In this document: positions 1 to 8,730 of the stretch, piece after piece
How positions within the stretch are numbered: position 1 is the first letter of the stretch
Layout of the letters: each line of letters opens with the position of its first letter
Notes under the pieces: model-generated
Seen by the model: only the letters and a program-made list of their open reading frames with translations
What the model was told of the DNA's origin: nothing
The model's database searches: none
NCBI GenBank assembly: GCA_019247515.1
Contig: JAFAOS010000126.1
Coordinates: 1-61,504, forward strand
Source: Chloroflexota bacterium
GTDB lineage: Bacteria > Chloroflexota > UBA6077 > CF-72
Reading direction: 5' to 3'
DNA: 61,504 nt
Program-made: the position numbers and the translations under genes

Positions 1-2101
1 CATCCGCGCGACGCTGCTCTGCCTCGGCAAGCTGGCGTGCCGCCTCGACCTCGCGGCGACGCTGCGCCTCGCGGTCGGCGGCTTCCGATTCGGCCTCATC
101 TCGCGAGGCTTGCAGAAATGCGTTCTCCTGAGGATTGAGGTCCTCGGTGTGCGCCGCCGCCCATTCGACCGCCTGCGTGAGACGCGCACCGCGGTACAGG
201 CTGCCGCTGTCCTCGCCGAGACGCCGCCACTCGCGAGCCGCCAAGCTCAACTGCCGATGAACCCGCAGATCGGCGCGGTCCTGGTTGAGCCATTCACGCA
301 ACCTGGACCATTCGCGGATCAGCGCTTCGTGTGCTACTTCAGCCGTGGCGTCGCCCAGAGCGATTAGCCGCGCCTCGGCAAGCGTGCGAAGCACGGCGCG
401 CACGTCCGCCTCCTCCGCCGGCACGCGGATGAGCTCGTCAAGAGTGGCTCGTCGGCGCGTGTCCTGCGTTCCCTCGCCCAGTTCGGTCAGCTGCAGGAAT
501 ACGCGGCGAGCGATTGACTGCTGGCTCGCACTGAGGCGCTGCCTGTAGACCGTCTCCGCCGTCTGGGCAATGGCGCCGTGTACCCCGCCTGACGCGGTAT
601 AGCCCGCCAGGCTCAGCAGGCGGCCTTTGCGGCGGTGCCAGGTCTCGAGCAGCGCGTGCGATAGCAGCGGCAGCGCGCCCGGCTCGTCGCCCACGTCGCG
701 GAGCAACAGCTCCACCAGACCCTGCTGCAGCTCCCAGCCACCGTGCGCGGCCGGGGCCTCGATGGCACGGCGCAGCTCCGCTGCGTCCAGAGGACCGACA
801 TACTCCTGGTGGCTGCCGATGGCTCGGCGCAGGGACGGAAAGTCGCCGCACTGGGCGTAAAAGTCCGCCCGCAAGGCGATGACCACGCGGACGTTGCTGC
901 CGTCCTCAGTTGCGCCTAGCAGGTTATCGACGAGCGCCTCGCGCTCGAACGGCTCGTCGCACAGCGTAAAGAGCTCTTCGAACTGGTCCACCACCAGCAC
1001 GACGTCGGCCGCGCCGCTTGCGCGCAGGAGACGTTTCAGTCCGTGCGCGTCGCGCGTGAGCTCCCGGAGCGCCAGCGACGGCGGACGCTCGACTGCGACT
1101 GCCAGCGCCTGGAGGGGACGCGCCGTTGGCGTGAGCACACACACGCGGCTCGCGCGTCGCAACGCAGGCACCAGACCCGCTCGCACCACGGACGACTTGC
1201 CAGAGCCGGACGCGCCGATGACGGCCAGGAAGTGCTCCTGGCGGATGCGGCTGAGCAGTTGCTGGCTCAGGCGCTCGCGGCCGAAGAACCGGTCCGCGTC
1301 GGCTTCGTCGAAGTAGTGCAACCCCTGGAACGGCGGCACGCCGGGCGCGGGGGCATCGTCAATGGTGATCGCGCGCGGAGGTGGCCCGATCTGCACGTCA
1401 TCTTGCCGCAAGCGCTCGTACAATTGGCGCGTCTGCACTGACGGTTCGACACCCAGGTCGTTGAACAGCGCTTCGCGGCACCGCTGATAGACTGCCGCCA
1501 TCCGAGCCCGATCGCCCAGTTCGGCATGCGCGCGCATCAGCGCGCGGTAACCCGGCTCTGGAGCATGGCCGAGCGCTACCCAGCATTCGCCCCATTCGAG
1601 GACTTCGGGCCAGCGGCGTTCCCCAAGCAGCCCATCGAGCAGCCGCTGCATCTTGTGCTGGAAGACCGAATCGAGACGCTCCCGTTCGAGGCTGACCCAA
1701 TCGTCATAGAAGCCAGGCAGTAGCTCACCCCGATACACCCTTACGGAATCTCCGAGCTCCTGGAGTGTGTCGCCGCCTCGCGCGAGCTGGGCCACATCCA
1801 GCCAGTAATCCGCGCCCGCGTTGAACGTAACGGCCAGGTCGTCGGTCAAGAGATAAGGAGTGGCAAGCTCGTCGGGCTCGATCGCCTTGCGGATGCGCCA
1901 GAGCGCGTGTCTCAGGCTGTTACGCGCGTTGTCGTCCTCCGCATCCGGCCAGAGCATGCCCGCCAGTTTTTCGCGGCGGTGGGCGGTACCCGCGGTCAGA
2001 GCCAGGTAGGCAAGCAAGGACTGGGTCGGGCGTGACGGCAGCAGCACCGCCACTCCATTCAGACGTAGTTCGAATTGGCCCAGGGCCCGGATTTCGAGCA
2101 T
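1..2101 (-). CDS. SARP/BTAD transcriptional regulator with nSTAND ATPase domain (3' end off the window)
   Basis: The frame is open from an ATG at 2101 to the window edge, so the C-terminus is missing. The first ~90 residues look like an OmpR/SARP winged helix (MLEIRALGQFELRLNG, then a run ending in LRHALWRIRKAIEP). Residues ~95-240 fit the bacterial transcriptional activator domain (YRGELLPGFYDDW, then LGVEPSVQTRQLYERL). A P-loop ATPase follows: Walker A GASGSGKSS near residue 295 and Walker B VLVVDQFEELF near 369, in the nSTAND1 style. The last visible stretch (~650-700) is rich in Ala, Glu and Arg and probably helical. Such proteins commonly end in WD40 or TPR sensor repeats, but that part is outside the window. 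Its target is unknown. It is transcribed away from the permease gene at 2640. Confidence 0.85.
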   Translation of the reverse strand, partial: MLEIRALGQFELRLNGVAVLLPSRPTQSLLAYLALTAGTAHRREKLAGMLWPDAEDDNARNSLRHALWRIRKAIEPDELATPYLLTDDLAVTFNAGADYWLDVAQLARGGDTLQELGDSVRVYRGELLPGFYDDWVSLERERLDSVFQHKMQRLLDGLLGERRWPEVLEWGECWVALGHAPEPGYRALMRAHAELGDRARMAAVYQRCREALFNDLGVEPSVQTRQLYERLRQDDVQIGPPPRAITIDDAPAPGVPPFQGLHYFDEADADRFFGRERLSQQLLSRIRQEHFLAVIGASGSGKSSVVRAGLVPALRRASRVCVLTPTARPLQALAVAVERPPSLALRELTRDAHGLKRLLRASGAADVVLVVDQFEELFTLCDEPFEREALVDNLLGATEDGSNVRVVIALRADFYAQCGDFPSLRRAIGSHQEYVGPLDAAELRRAIEAPAAHGGWELQQGLVELLLRDVGDEPGALPLLSHALLETWHRRKGRLLSLAGYTASGGVHGAIAQTAETVYRQRLSASQQSIARRVFLQLTELGEGTQDTRRRATLDELIRVPAEEADVRAVLRTLAEARLIALGDATAEVAHEALIREWSRLREWLNQDRADLRVHRQLSLAAREWRRLGEDSGSLYRGARLTQAVEWAAAHTEDLNPQENAFLQASRDEAESEAADREAQRRREVEAARQLAEAEQRRAD

Positions 2102-2244
2102 GTGCCCCCCGCTTGCGCGGGCCAGTATGCCAGGGATGTGCGACCCCGGCCGGCTTGAACACGCTGAGTTAACGCCGCGGAACACATTGAGATTTGCTCA
2201 GGGTGTGAGGCTGTCGCCATCCCCAAGACACACGGGAGGTCGCT

Positions 2245-2508
2245 ATGCCCCGCGGTTCGTTCCTACAGACGGGTCTCGACCCGCTTGGTGCCGGCGCCGT
2301 CTTCGTCTCAATTGCCGCGCTCATCACTATGACCATGGCCTTACGCGCCCCGGCACCCCCACCGTCCACACCGCCACATGCGCCTTTGACAAGTGTCGTC
2401 GACCTTCACCACCCGGTTGACCGACACGATGACGCCACCCTCCAACGCCTCGACGCGCTGCCGATGGGGGGCGATGTTCACCACCCGGTCGACCGGCGCG
2501 ATCCATAA
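2245..2508 (+). CDS. Possible small single-span membrane protein
   Basis: This is an 87-residue frame starting at an ATG preceded by GGGAGG about five bases upstream, a good ribosome binding site. Residues ~15-34 (GAGAVFVSIAALITMTMAL) could form one membrane span. A Pro-rich segment follows, then two similar His/Asp stretches (DLHHPVDRHDD and DVHHPVDRRD) created by the DNA direct repeat. No family was recognised. The ORF could be chance in GC-rich DNA; the RBS and hydrophobic segment are the only support. Confidence 0.3.
   Translation: MPRGSFLQTGLDPLGAGAVFVSIAALITMTMALRAPAPPPSTPPHAPLTSVVDLHHPVDRHDDATLQRLDALPMGGDVHHPVDRRDP
2405..2502. repeat. Imperfect 26-bp direct repeat, 72 bp apart
   Basis: The stretch at 2405-2430 (ttcaccacccggttgacc followed by gacacgat) recurs at 2477-2502 with three substitutions. 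The copies lie within the regulator/permease intergenic region. They may be a duplicated operator or part of a duplicated peptide motif in the small ORF here. Confidence 0.5.
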
Positions 2509-2639
2509 CAGACATCGCCACGAGCGCAGTCGGCCGATCGGCATACATGGACGTCAGCTGATCGGTCGGCCCGCGTACGGCCGCGAGCGGGCTCGCTATT
2601 CCCGGGATGCGGGCTACCATGGCGTTCAGGACTTCGTCG

Positions 2640-4487
2640 GTGAGTAGCACACAGACCTTCGTCCTCGCTCAATCGCCACGGGCCACGCCGCCGGGCTGGC
2701 GCACCCGCGAGCGGCTGCTCGGCATCGGGCTGCTGTTACCTGCACTCGTGCTGATCTTCGGACTGGTCCTCTATCCGTTTGTCTACGACGTATGGCTTTC
2801 CATGACCGCGTCCTCGTTGACAACGTCGGGCGACTTTGTGGGCCTGGCGAACTTCGCCGCGTTGCTCGGGAACCGCGAGTTCTGGATAGCTGCTCGCAAT
2901 TCCGCCACCTACACCCTGCTGACCACCGCGCTGCGTCTGGTTCTGGGGCTCGGCATGGCGTTGGCACTCTGGCAGATTCGCCGCGGCCGCGTGCTGGTGT
3001 TCCTGGCGCTGTTCGTGCCGTGGGTATTTCCGGCCGCACTGACGGCGGTGGCGTTCTACTGGCTCATGTCGCCGCCGTTCCACACCTTTTACACGATGGA
3101 CTTGCTTGCGGTGCGTTGGGCGGTCGCTGACTTCGTCGGAGAGGACATCTGGGGCGTCCTGGCGGTTGCGTTCCACGATGTGTGGCGCAGCTCAGCATTC
3201 CTCGCGATCTTCCTCCTGGCTGGCTTCAATAGCATTCCTGGCGAACAGCTCGACTACGCCGCCCTCGAGTGCAACAGCCTGTGGCGTCGCTTCTGGCTCG
3301 TCATCGTGCCGTGCGCCCGCCGCTTCCTCGTGTTGGGCCTGCTGCTCAGCCTGATCCTCAGCTTTCTGGACTACATCAGCATGTTCGTCCAGACCGGCGG
3401 TCGGATTACGTGGCCGCTGATCGGCACGCTTGCATACCAGGAGAGTTTTCTCAACGGCCGAGCCTCCGTCGGGTCGGCGGCCACGCTCCTTCAGCTGCCC
3501 GTCTGGATCGTGATCCTGTGGATCGGTTTCCGGCTGTTCGAACGAGAGCCACGCGGAGCGCCCGCGCGCGAGGTCGGAGCCAGCTGGACTGGACCGGCCG
3601 CGTGGGACCGGGGCGTGCTCGGACGGACGACTGGATCCACTTCGCGAATGCGGCAACCAGGCGCCTGGCGCCGGCGACTGCGGCCGCTCGCATTGGCGGT
3701 CGCCGGCGTCACGATCACGGCATTTGCGGTTTTTCCGATCTGGTGGATTTTCCTTCAGGCGGTGAAACCCATCTCCGAAGATCAGATTGGCAACCCTTTC
3801 TGGACCTGGGCGCCCACTCTGGACGGGTTTGATGAAGTCATCCACGGGCGAATGGTGCCGCAGTGGCTGTTGAACACCGCCATCTTGTTGGTGGTAGGCA
3901 TCACGCTGACCCTGGTGGCCAGCATGCTCGCGGCGTATGCCCTCGCGCGCTTGCGCGTGCCCGGCGCGCGGTGGATCGCCCGACTGTTGCTTGCAAGCTA
4001 TTTCCTGCCTCAGCCGCTCGTGTTGATTCCGATTTACCAGGTCTTTTTGTGGCTGCGTCTGGATAACACGCTCGCGTCGGTGATTTTGCTCGACCAGACA
4101 CTGACCATTCCGTTCGCAACATGGTTGCTGTTCACGTATTTCGAAGGCTTGCCGGCTGACGTCGAGGAGCATGCGACCCTGGATGGCTCACGCTGGACGG
4201 TGTTTCGGCACATCGTGGTGCCGATGAGCGTGCCGGTGCTGATCGCATGCGGCATCTTCACCGCGGGGGTGATGAGCAGCGATTTTGTCTACGCGGGCCT
4301 GCTGCTGGTCCATGACCAGGTCAAGACGATCGCCGTCGGCCTTGGCTTGATCGGCCTGAGCCTCGACGAGTTCAACTCGATCACCGGCGGCATTGGCGCC
4401 ACGGCGGCGCCGCTGGTCATCGCCTGCGCCGCTTTCGCTCCAGCGTACGTGCGCGGGCTGACCGCCGCGATGATCGAGGGCTCGTAG
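2640..4487 (+). CDS. Fused MalF-MalG type ABC transporter permease (two permease domains in one chain)
   Basis: One long chain carries two binding-protein-dependent permease domains that are normally separate proteins. The first spans residues ~25-300, with its EAA-like loop near residue 200 (EQLDYAALECNSLWRRFW). A hydrophilic linker (~300-340) leads to the second domain (~345-615), with a second EAA-type loop near 505 (VEEHATLDGSRWTVFRH). Each half shows about six hydrophobic segments. I chose GTG 2640, which has AGGA about nine bases upstream; an in-frame ATG at 2607 gives 626 residues. The EAA loops contact the ATPase, presumably encoded elsewhere. No binding-protein gene lies on this strand; the binding protein and separate permeases at 4492-7848 are convergent. 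Sugar or glycerol-3-phosphate-like substrates are typical of the family. Confidence 0.85.
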   Translation: MSSTQTFVLAQSPRATPPGWRTRERLLGIGLLLPALVLIFGLVLYPFVYDVWLSMTASSLTTSGDFVGLANFAALLGNREFWIAARNSATYTLLTTALRLVLGLGMALALWQIRRGRVLVFLALFVPWVFPAALTAVAFYWLMSPPFHTFYTMDLLAVRWAVADFVGEDIWGVLAVAFHDVWRSSAFLAIFLLAGFNSIPGEQLDYAALECNSLWRRFWLVIVPCARRFLVLGLLLSLILSFLDYISMFVQTGGRITWPLIGTLAYQESFLNGRASVGSAATLLQLPVWIVILWIGFRLFEREPRGAPAREVGASWTGPAAWDRGVLGRTTGSTSRMRQPGAWRRRLRPLALAVAGVTITAFAVFPIWWIFLQAVKPISEDQIGNPFWTWAPTLDGFDEVIHGRMVPQWLLNTAILLVVGITLTLVASMLAAYALARLRVPGARWIARLLLASYFLPQPLVLIPIYQVFLWLRLDNTLASVILLDQTLTIPFATWLLFTYFEGLPADVEEHATLDGSRWTVFRHIVVPMSVPVLIACGIFTAGVMSSDFVYAGLLLVHDQVKTIAVGLGLIGLSLDEFNSITGGIGATAAPLVIACAAFAPAYVRGLTAAMIEGS

Positions 4488-4491
4488 AAAA

Positions 4492-5988
4492 CTACGCGTT
4501 GTTGTACTTGTCGTAAATAGGCTTGAGGCGGTTCGTCGCTTCCTTGACCGTGTCGTCGAGCGAGGTATTTCCTCGCACGTAGATGCCAATGACGTCAGGA
4601 ATGTGGTAATTAGCGAGAACTTCCTGCGCCGCGGCGTTCGGCGGCCCAGGATAGCCGAAGGTGTGGATCCTGTCGTCACCTCGCCAGTCCTGCAGTAGCT
4701 GGAGCTTCGGGTCATCGCCGATAACCGGCATCGGCTTCTGGAAGAGGTTCTCGAAGAACGGCATGTTGTACCCGGTGGAAGCGGTCGCCGCGTCCTTCCA
4801 GATGTCGAGGTAGTCATGCAGGAACGCCTTGGCCGCCTCCTGATTCTTGGCGAATTGCCAGACGGCGTAGAAGTCGACGTCCACCATGTCATGCGCGCCC
4901 GCGGACCCGTTCAGGATCTGACGCAAGCTGATGCTGTCGTAGAGCTTCTGCGCATCCGGATCCGGCTTGTCTGGTGGTGGCTGGATGCTGCGCAGCGAAC
5001 TGATCGCATCGTGAATGAAGCTGCCTTGCCCTGACCCGAGATAGCGATTGTCGGAGACGTCGTCCCAGGCGAATACTTCAGGCTCGTTGGCTTCCTGGTA
5101 AAAGGCCTTGGCAAAATCGAGGAAGTCACGGAATTCTTTGGTGTCGACGTTGAGCGTCTTGCCATCCTGCTGAACTTCGCTGGCGCCCATGCTCCACATG
5201 ATGGCGCGCCAATTGTGGTTGGAATCGTTGCAGTGCGAGATGGCCAGACCCGCGGCATTCCCGCTCTTTTGTTTCAACTGTCCGCTCGCTTTGCGGACGT
5301 CGTCCCAGCTCGCTATCGTGGGACTTCCGATGGTCGCCATGAGGTCGTCGCGCACCATCGGCGAAATGCAGATGTAGAAATCGGGCACGGCGCGCCACAC
5401 GTTGTTGACCATGCCAAGGTTCTTGGCAATCGTGGTGGCCGGGCCATACTTCTCGACGGCAAAGTTGACCGTGTCAGTGAGGTCAACCAGCTGCTGCTCG
5501 TAGCGGTATGTCTGAACCTGCGCCGAAAACTGGATGATGTCGTGGCCAGCCTTGGCCGCGGACTCGGCCGCCAGGCGCGCGGGGAGGTCGAGGTTGTTGA
5601 TGTGGTCGACCGTGACGCTGACCTTGTTCTTGGTCCCCCAGTCCTGGGCCATCTTGTCGAACCACGTGTCGTAGGCCGGAACGAAGTGGCTCCACTGAAG
5701 GATCGTCAGCTCGCCGCTCAGATTCTGACCGACGGCTGGGGCGGTCGTGGCCGCGGCCGGCGCAGCGGCGGCGGCGGTTGTCGGCGCTGCGTTCGCCGTC
5801 GTCGGTTGGGGTGCTGCCGCAACGGTCGGTTGCGCGGCCGCGGCCGGCGCGCTCGTCGGAGCTGGCGCATTGGGACTGCTGCACGCCGCGCTGAGTCCAA
5901 ATCCCGCGGCACCAAGTCCCACCGCACGCAGGAACCAGCGCCGGCTGACGCTCGTCGGTTGTGCCTGTTGATTGTTGACAGCTTCCAC
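4492..5988 (-). CDS. Extracellular sugar-type solute-binding lipoprotein (ABC importer, family 1)
   Basis: The protein has about 498 residues from GTG 5988, which has AGGAG about ten bases upstream; the open frame continues further upstream but overlaps the neighbouring permease. The N-terminus carries a twin-arginine-like signal (SRRWFLRAVG) followed by a lipobox (GLSAACSS), then an Ala/Pro/Thr-rich linker (~residues 30-85). The mature part resembles family 1 (UgpB/MalE-like) binding proteins: ELTILQWSHFVPAYDTWFD, and later VDVDFYAVWQFAKNQEAAKAF. It should be tethered outside the membrane and deliver a sugar-like ligand to the permeases encoded just upstream on the same strand (6015-6902 and 6907-7848). 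No ATPase gene is adjacent, so a shared MsmX/UgpC-type ATPase is likely. Confidence 0.9.
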   Translation of the reverse strand: MEAVNNQQAQPTSVSRRWFLRAVGLGAAGFGLSAACSSPNAPAPTSAPAAAAQPTVAAAPQPTTANAAPTTAAAAAPAAATTAPAVGQNLSGELTILQWSHFVPAYDTWFDKMAQDWGTKNKVSVTVDHINNLDLPARLAAESAAKAGHDIIQFSAQVQTYRYEQQLVDLTDTVNFAVEKYGPATTIAKNLGMVNNVWRAVPDFYICISPMVRDDLMATIGSPTIASWDDVRKASGQLKQKSGNAAGLAISHCNDSNHNWRAIMWSMGASEVQQDGKTLNVDTKEFRDFLDFAKAFYQEANEPEVFAWDDVSDNRYLGSGQGSFIHDAISSLRSIQPPPDKPDPDAQKLYDSISLRQILNGSAGAHDMVDVDFYAVWQFAKNQEAAKAFLHDYLDIWKDAATASTGYNMPFFENLFQKPMPVIGDDPKLQLLQDWRGDDRIHTFGYPGPPNAAAQEVLANYHIPDVIGIYVRGNTSLDDTVKEATNRLKPIYDKYNNA

Positions 5989-6014
5989 TACTCCCCAACT
6001 CCTTTCGAGAATCG

Positions 6015-6902
6015 CTATTTGAGTGCGCCGCCAGTAATGCCTTCGACAAAGTAATCGAGAAAAAAGTTGTAGAGGATTGCGACAGGAATACCAGCGAGCA
6101 AGGCGCCGGCCATCAGCGATCCCCAGAAATACACGTCGCCACGGATCAGATCCGTCGGTATTCCTAGCGTCACGGGCTTCTCCGTCGAGCTCGAAACGAA
6201 GGTCAGCGCGTACACGAATTCCTGCATTGCCAGGGTGAAGGCAAAGATCGCCACGGTCATTATTCCTGCCAGGCTCAACGGCAGCACGACGCGAACAACG
6301 GCCTGCCACCGGTTGCAGCCATCGACGAGCGCCGCTTCCTCGATCTCCAGTGGAACAGTCCGGAAGAAGCCTGCCAGCAGCCACAGGCAAAAGGGGATGG
6401 TAAAGGTTGGGTAAACGACGACCAGACCCCACTTGGTGTTGTACAGCCCGTGACCGGCGAGTATCTGTGCTAACGGCAAAAAGAGGATCGTCGGCGGCAC
6501 CACATACGAAAGAAAGACGCCGATGCCGATGTGCTCGGCGCCGATGAATTTCAGCCTCGCGAGCGCGTACGCGGCGGGGATGCACACGACCAGCGTGATC
6601 AACACCACGCAGCTCGAGATCAGGAAGGTGTTACCGAGCCAGGTTGTGAACTTGGTGGCGGTGAAGAGATAGACGTAATGATCCAACGTCAGCGGCTGCT
6701 GAAACCAGAACGGGATCGTGCTTGGATTGACGAGATCACGGTCCGCTTTGACCGACGTCATGAACATCCAGAAGACGGGGAATACCGCGATCACCACAAA
6801 AAAGGCGAGGGCGATCCACGCTGCCCCGTTCTCGACGAGCTTCCTGGTGTTGACCCGCGCGCGCCTTCGCGTTGGGAGCACGGCCGAAGTGGTGGCTGCC
6901 AT
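6015..6902 (-). CDS. MalG/UgpE-like ABC sugar permease
   Basis: This 295-residue protein has six predicted membrane segments, the first at about residues 28-50 (AAWIALAFFVVIAVFPVFWM). The EAA loop is well preserved (LEIEEAALVDGCNRWQAVVR). It matches the second permease subunit of carbohydrate importers. Its start lies four bases after the stop of the MalF-like gene, and the binding protein begins about 26 bases downstream. The order MalF-like, MalG-like, binding protein indicates one operon transcribed leftward. Confidence 0.92.
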   Translation of the reverse strand: MAATTSAVLPTRRRARVNTRKLVENGAAWIALAFFVVIAVFPVFWMFMTSVKADRDLVNPSTIPFWFQQPLTLDHYVYLFTATKFTTWLGNTFLISSCVVLITLVVCIPAAYALARLKFIGAEHIGIGVFLSYVVPPTILFLPLAQILAGHGLYNTKWGLVVVYPTFTIPFCLWLLAGFFRTVPLEIEEAALVDGCNRWQAVVRVVLPLSLAGIMTVAIFAFTLAMQEFVYALTFVSSSTEKPVTLGIPTDLIRGDVYFWGSLMAGALLAGIPVAILYNFFLDYFVEGITGGALK

Positions 6903-6906
6903 CAGC

Positions 6907-7848
6907 TCAGAAGTCCCTTCGGCGCAGCATGCGCAACATGAGCACGACCATCAGCACGAGCAGCGGAAGCATGAACAGCGCGATGGCCGATCCACGCGCG
7001 AGGTCGCCGCCGACGATGCCGACGCGGAATGCGAGCGTCGGCAAGATTTCCGTCGCGTTGATCGGCCCGCCGTTGGTGAGCAGGTATACGACGCTCAGGT
7101 CGGTAAAGGTAAAGACGACGTCGAAGGTCAAGCCCACGAACAGGATCGGGGCAATCATCGGCACGATGATCGCGTGCCAGCGGCGTTCCCAGTTCGCGCC
7201 GTCGACTTTGGCCGCGTCGATGATTTCAGGAGGGATGGAGGTCAGACCGGCCAGGACGATGATCGCCGTGAACGAAAATCCACGCCACACGTTGACCGTC
7301 ATGACCGCGATCATCGCGTAGGTCGGGTCACCGAGCCAGTTCGGGGCCGGTGAATGGATCAGGCCCAGGTGCAGCCCCACCCAGTTCACGACGCTGAACT
7401 GCGGATCGAACATGCCGAACTTGAACGCCAGCACGCTCAGCGCGATTGGCAGGGTCCACGGCAGCATCAGGAATCCGCGGATCACTCTGCGCGCCGGGAA
7501 ATGACGCAGCAACAGGAACGCTAACGCGGTGCCGAGAACGCCCTTTACCACGCCCGAGCCGAAGGTGAAGATGAAGGAGTTCAACAGGGCCTTCTGGAAT
7601 TGCGCATCGCCGACGATGTTGGCGTAGTTCCGCAGGCCGACGAACGTCGCCACGTTCTGCTCCACGCTGGCGTTGCTGAGGCTGAAGTACAGGGCGAGGA
7701 AGAACGGATAGCCCAGCAGTGCGACCATGTAGACGACCGCTGGCGAAACCAGCAGGTAAGGCGCCAACGAGTGAGCGCCTGGCCAGCGGCGGCGGGCCGA
7801 CCGCGTTGGCGCGACGCCGGCCAGGCGCTGCTCAACGCCGACTGCCAT
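6907..7848 (-). CDS. MalF/UgpA-like ABC sugar permease
   Basis: The frame stays open far upstream, into the antisense of the MDMPI-like gene, so the start must be chosen. ATG 7848 has GGGAGG five bases before it and gives 313 residues; ATG 7878 is an alternative with a poorer site. The N-terminal span is LAPYLLVSPAVVYMVALLGY, and the EAA loop is PPEIIDAAKVDGANWERRW. It should pair with the adjacent MalG-like subunit. It is the first gene of the leftward operon and is divergent from the DinB-like gene at 7960. Confidence 0.9.
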   Translation of the reverse strand: MAVGVEQRLAGVAPTRSARRRWPGAHSLAPYLLVSPAVVYMVALLGYPFFLALYFSLSNASVEQNVATFVGLRNYANIVGDAQFQKALLNSFIFTFGSGVVKGVLGTALAFLLLRHFPARRVIRGFLMLPWTLPIALSVLAFKFGMFDPQFSVVNWVGLHLGLIHSPAPNWLGDPTYAMIAVMTVNVWRGFSFTAIIVLAGLTSIPPEIIDAAKVDGANWERRWHAIIVPMIAPILFVGLTFDVVFTFTDLSVVYLLTNGGPINATEILPTLAFRVGIVGGDLARGSAIALFMLPLLVLMVVLMLRMLRRRDF

Positions 7849-7959
7849 CAGGTCCTCCCGCGATCGCGACGTCGCCATCTCTCCGACCCCGTATTTCAAC
7901 GATACCGCACCCGCATTGTACGCACATTTCAGCGGACGCGATCCCGCCGGTGCGGCATC

Positions 7960-8676
7960 ATGACCACCGTGCGCGAACTCACCGCCAGTCTTGACTGGAC
8001 CCACCAGGGCACCGGGCTCTTCCTGAGCGCTCTGGCTCGCATGCCCGATGACGCTCTCGACGGGCCGAGCGCCCTGCCTGGCTGGACGGGGCGCCACCTG
8101 CTGGCCCACGTCGCGGCGAACGCCGAGGCGCTCCTCAACCTGGCGCACTGGGCAGCGACCGGCATCGAGACGCCGATGTATGCCTCCCCACAGCAGCGCG
8201 ACGCCGATATCGGCAGCGGGGCTCGCCGCTCGCCTGGCGAGCTCCGCGCGTGGGTGGAGGAGTCGGCCAGCCGGCTCTGGACAGCGCTCGGCGCGCTCAC
8301 CGACGCCCAGTGGTCCCAAACCGTCCGCACCGCCCAAGGGCGGCTCGTAGCCGCGACGGAAATCCCGTGGCTGCGCGCGCGCGAGGTCATGGTGCACGCG
8401 GTCGACCTCGACCCAGGTCTCGACTTCGCCGCATTGCCACGCGGCTTCCTGCTTGCGCTCGTCGAGGACATTGTCGAGCGACGCTCTAGCGGTGACCAGC
8501 CGGCCCTGGTTCTGGCCGCCGACGCCGGCGCGCATACGTGGTCGGTGCTCGGCCGAGGCGAACCCATCCAGGTGACCGGATCCCTCGGCGGCGTGGCCGC
8601 GTTCCTGGCGGGTCGCCCGCGAACCGACGTACGCGCAGCGGTCGGCGCCGTTCCGGAGCTCCCACCCTGGCTCTAG
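7960..8676 (+). CDS. Maleylpyruvate isomerase family (DinB-like, mycothiol-type) protein
   Basis: This protein has about 238 residues from ATG 7960. Its N-terminal half fits the DinB/MDMPI helical bundle: an early LDWTHQGTGLFLSAL helix, the motif PGWTGRHLLAHVAANAEAL with a likely metal-binding His, and a second His in WLRAREVMVHAVDL. The C-terminal ~70 residues match the MDMPI C-domain. Family members isomerise maleylpyruvate in gentisate breakdown using mycothiol, or are thiol-linked transferases of unknown substrate. Aromatic catabolism elsewhere in the window fits such a role, but no gentisate genes are adjacent and the substrate is uncertain. Confidence 0.8.
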   Translation: MTTVRELTASLDWTHQGTGLFLSALARMPDDALDGPSALPGWTGRHLLAHVAANAEALLNLAHWAATGIETPMYASPQQRDADIGSGARRSPGELRAWVEESASRLWTALGALTDAQWSQTVRTAQGRLVAATEIPWLRAREVMVHAVDLDPGLDFAALPRGFLLALVEDIVERRSSGDQPALVLAADAGAHTWSVLGRGEPIQVTGSLGGVAAFLAGRPRTDVRAAVGAVPELPPWL

Positions 8677-8730
8677 CCTCGCAGGTCGATGAAAAAACCT
8701 GCGTTCGTCAGAGGGTGCTAGCTCACGTTT

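Larger units (their letters stand above)
2102..2639. other. Intergenic region between divergent regulator and permease genes
   Basis: About 540 bases separate the start of the STAND regulator from the start of the fused permease. It must hold the promoters of both. I see one weak small ORF (2245-2508) and one imperfect direct repeat (2405-2430 and 2477-2502). No tRNA, clear promoter hexamers or riboswitch could be picked out by eye. The minus strand also has short open frames whose continuity breaks around 2500-2545, so a decayed minus-strand gene is possible but not supported. Confidence 0.4.
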
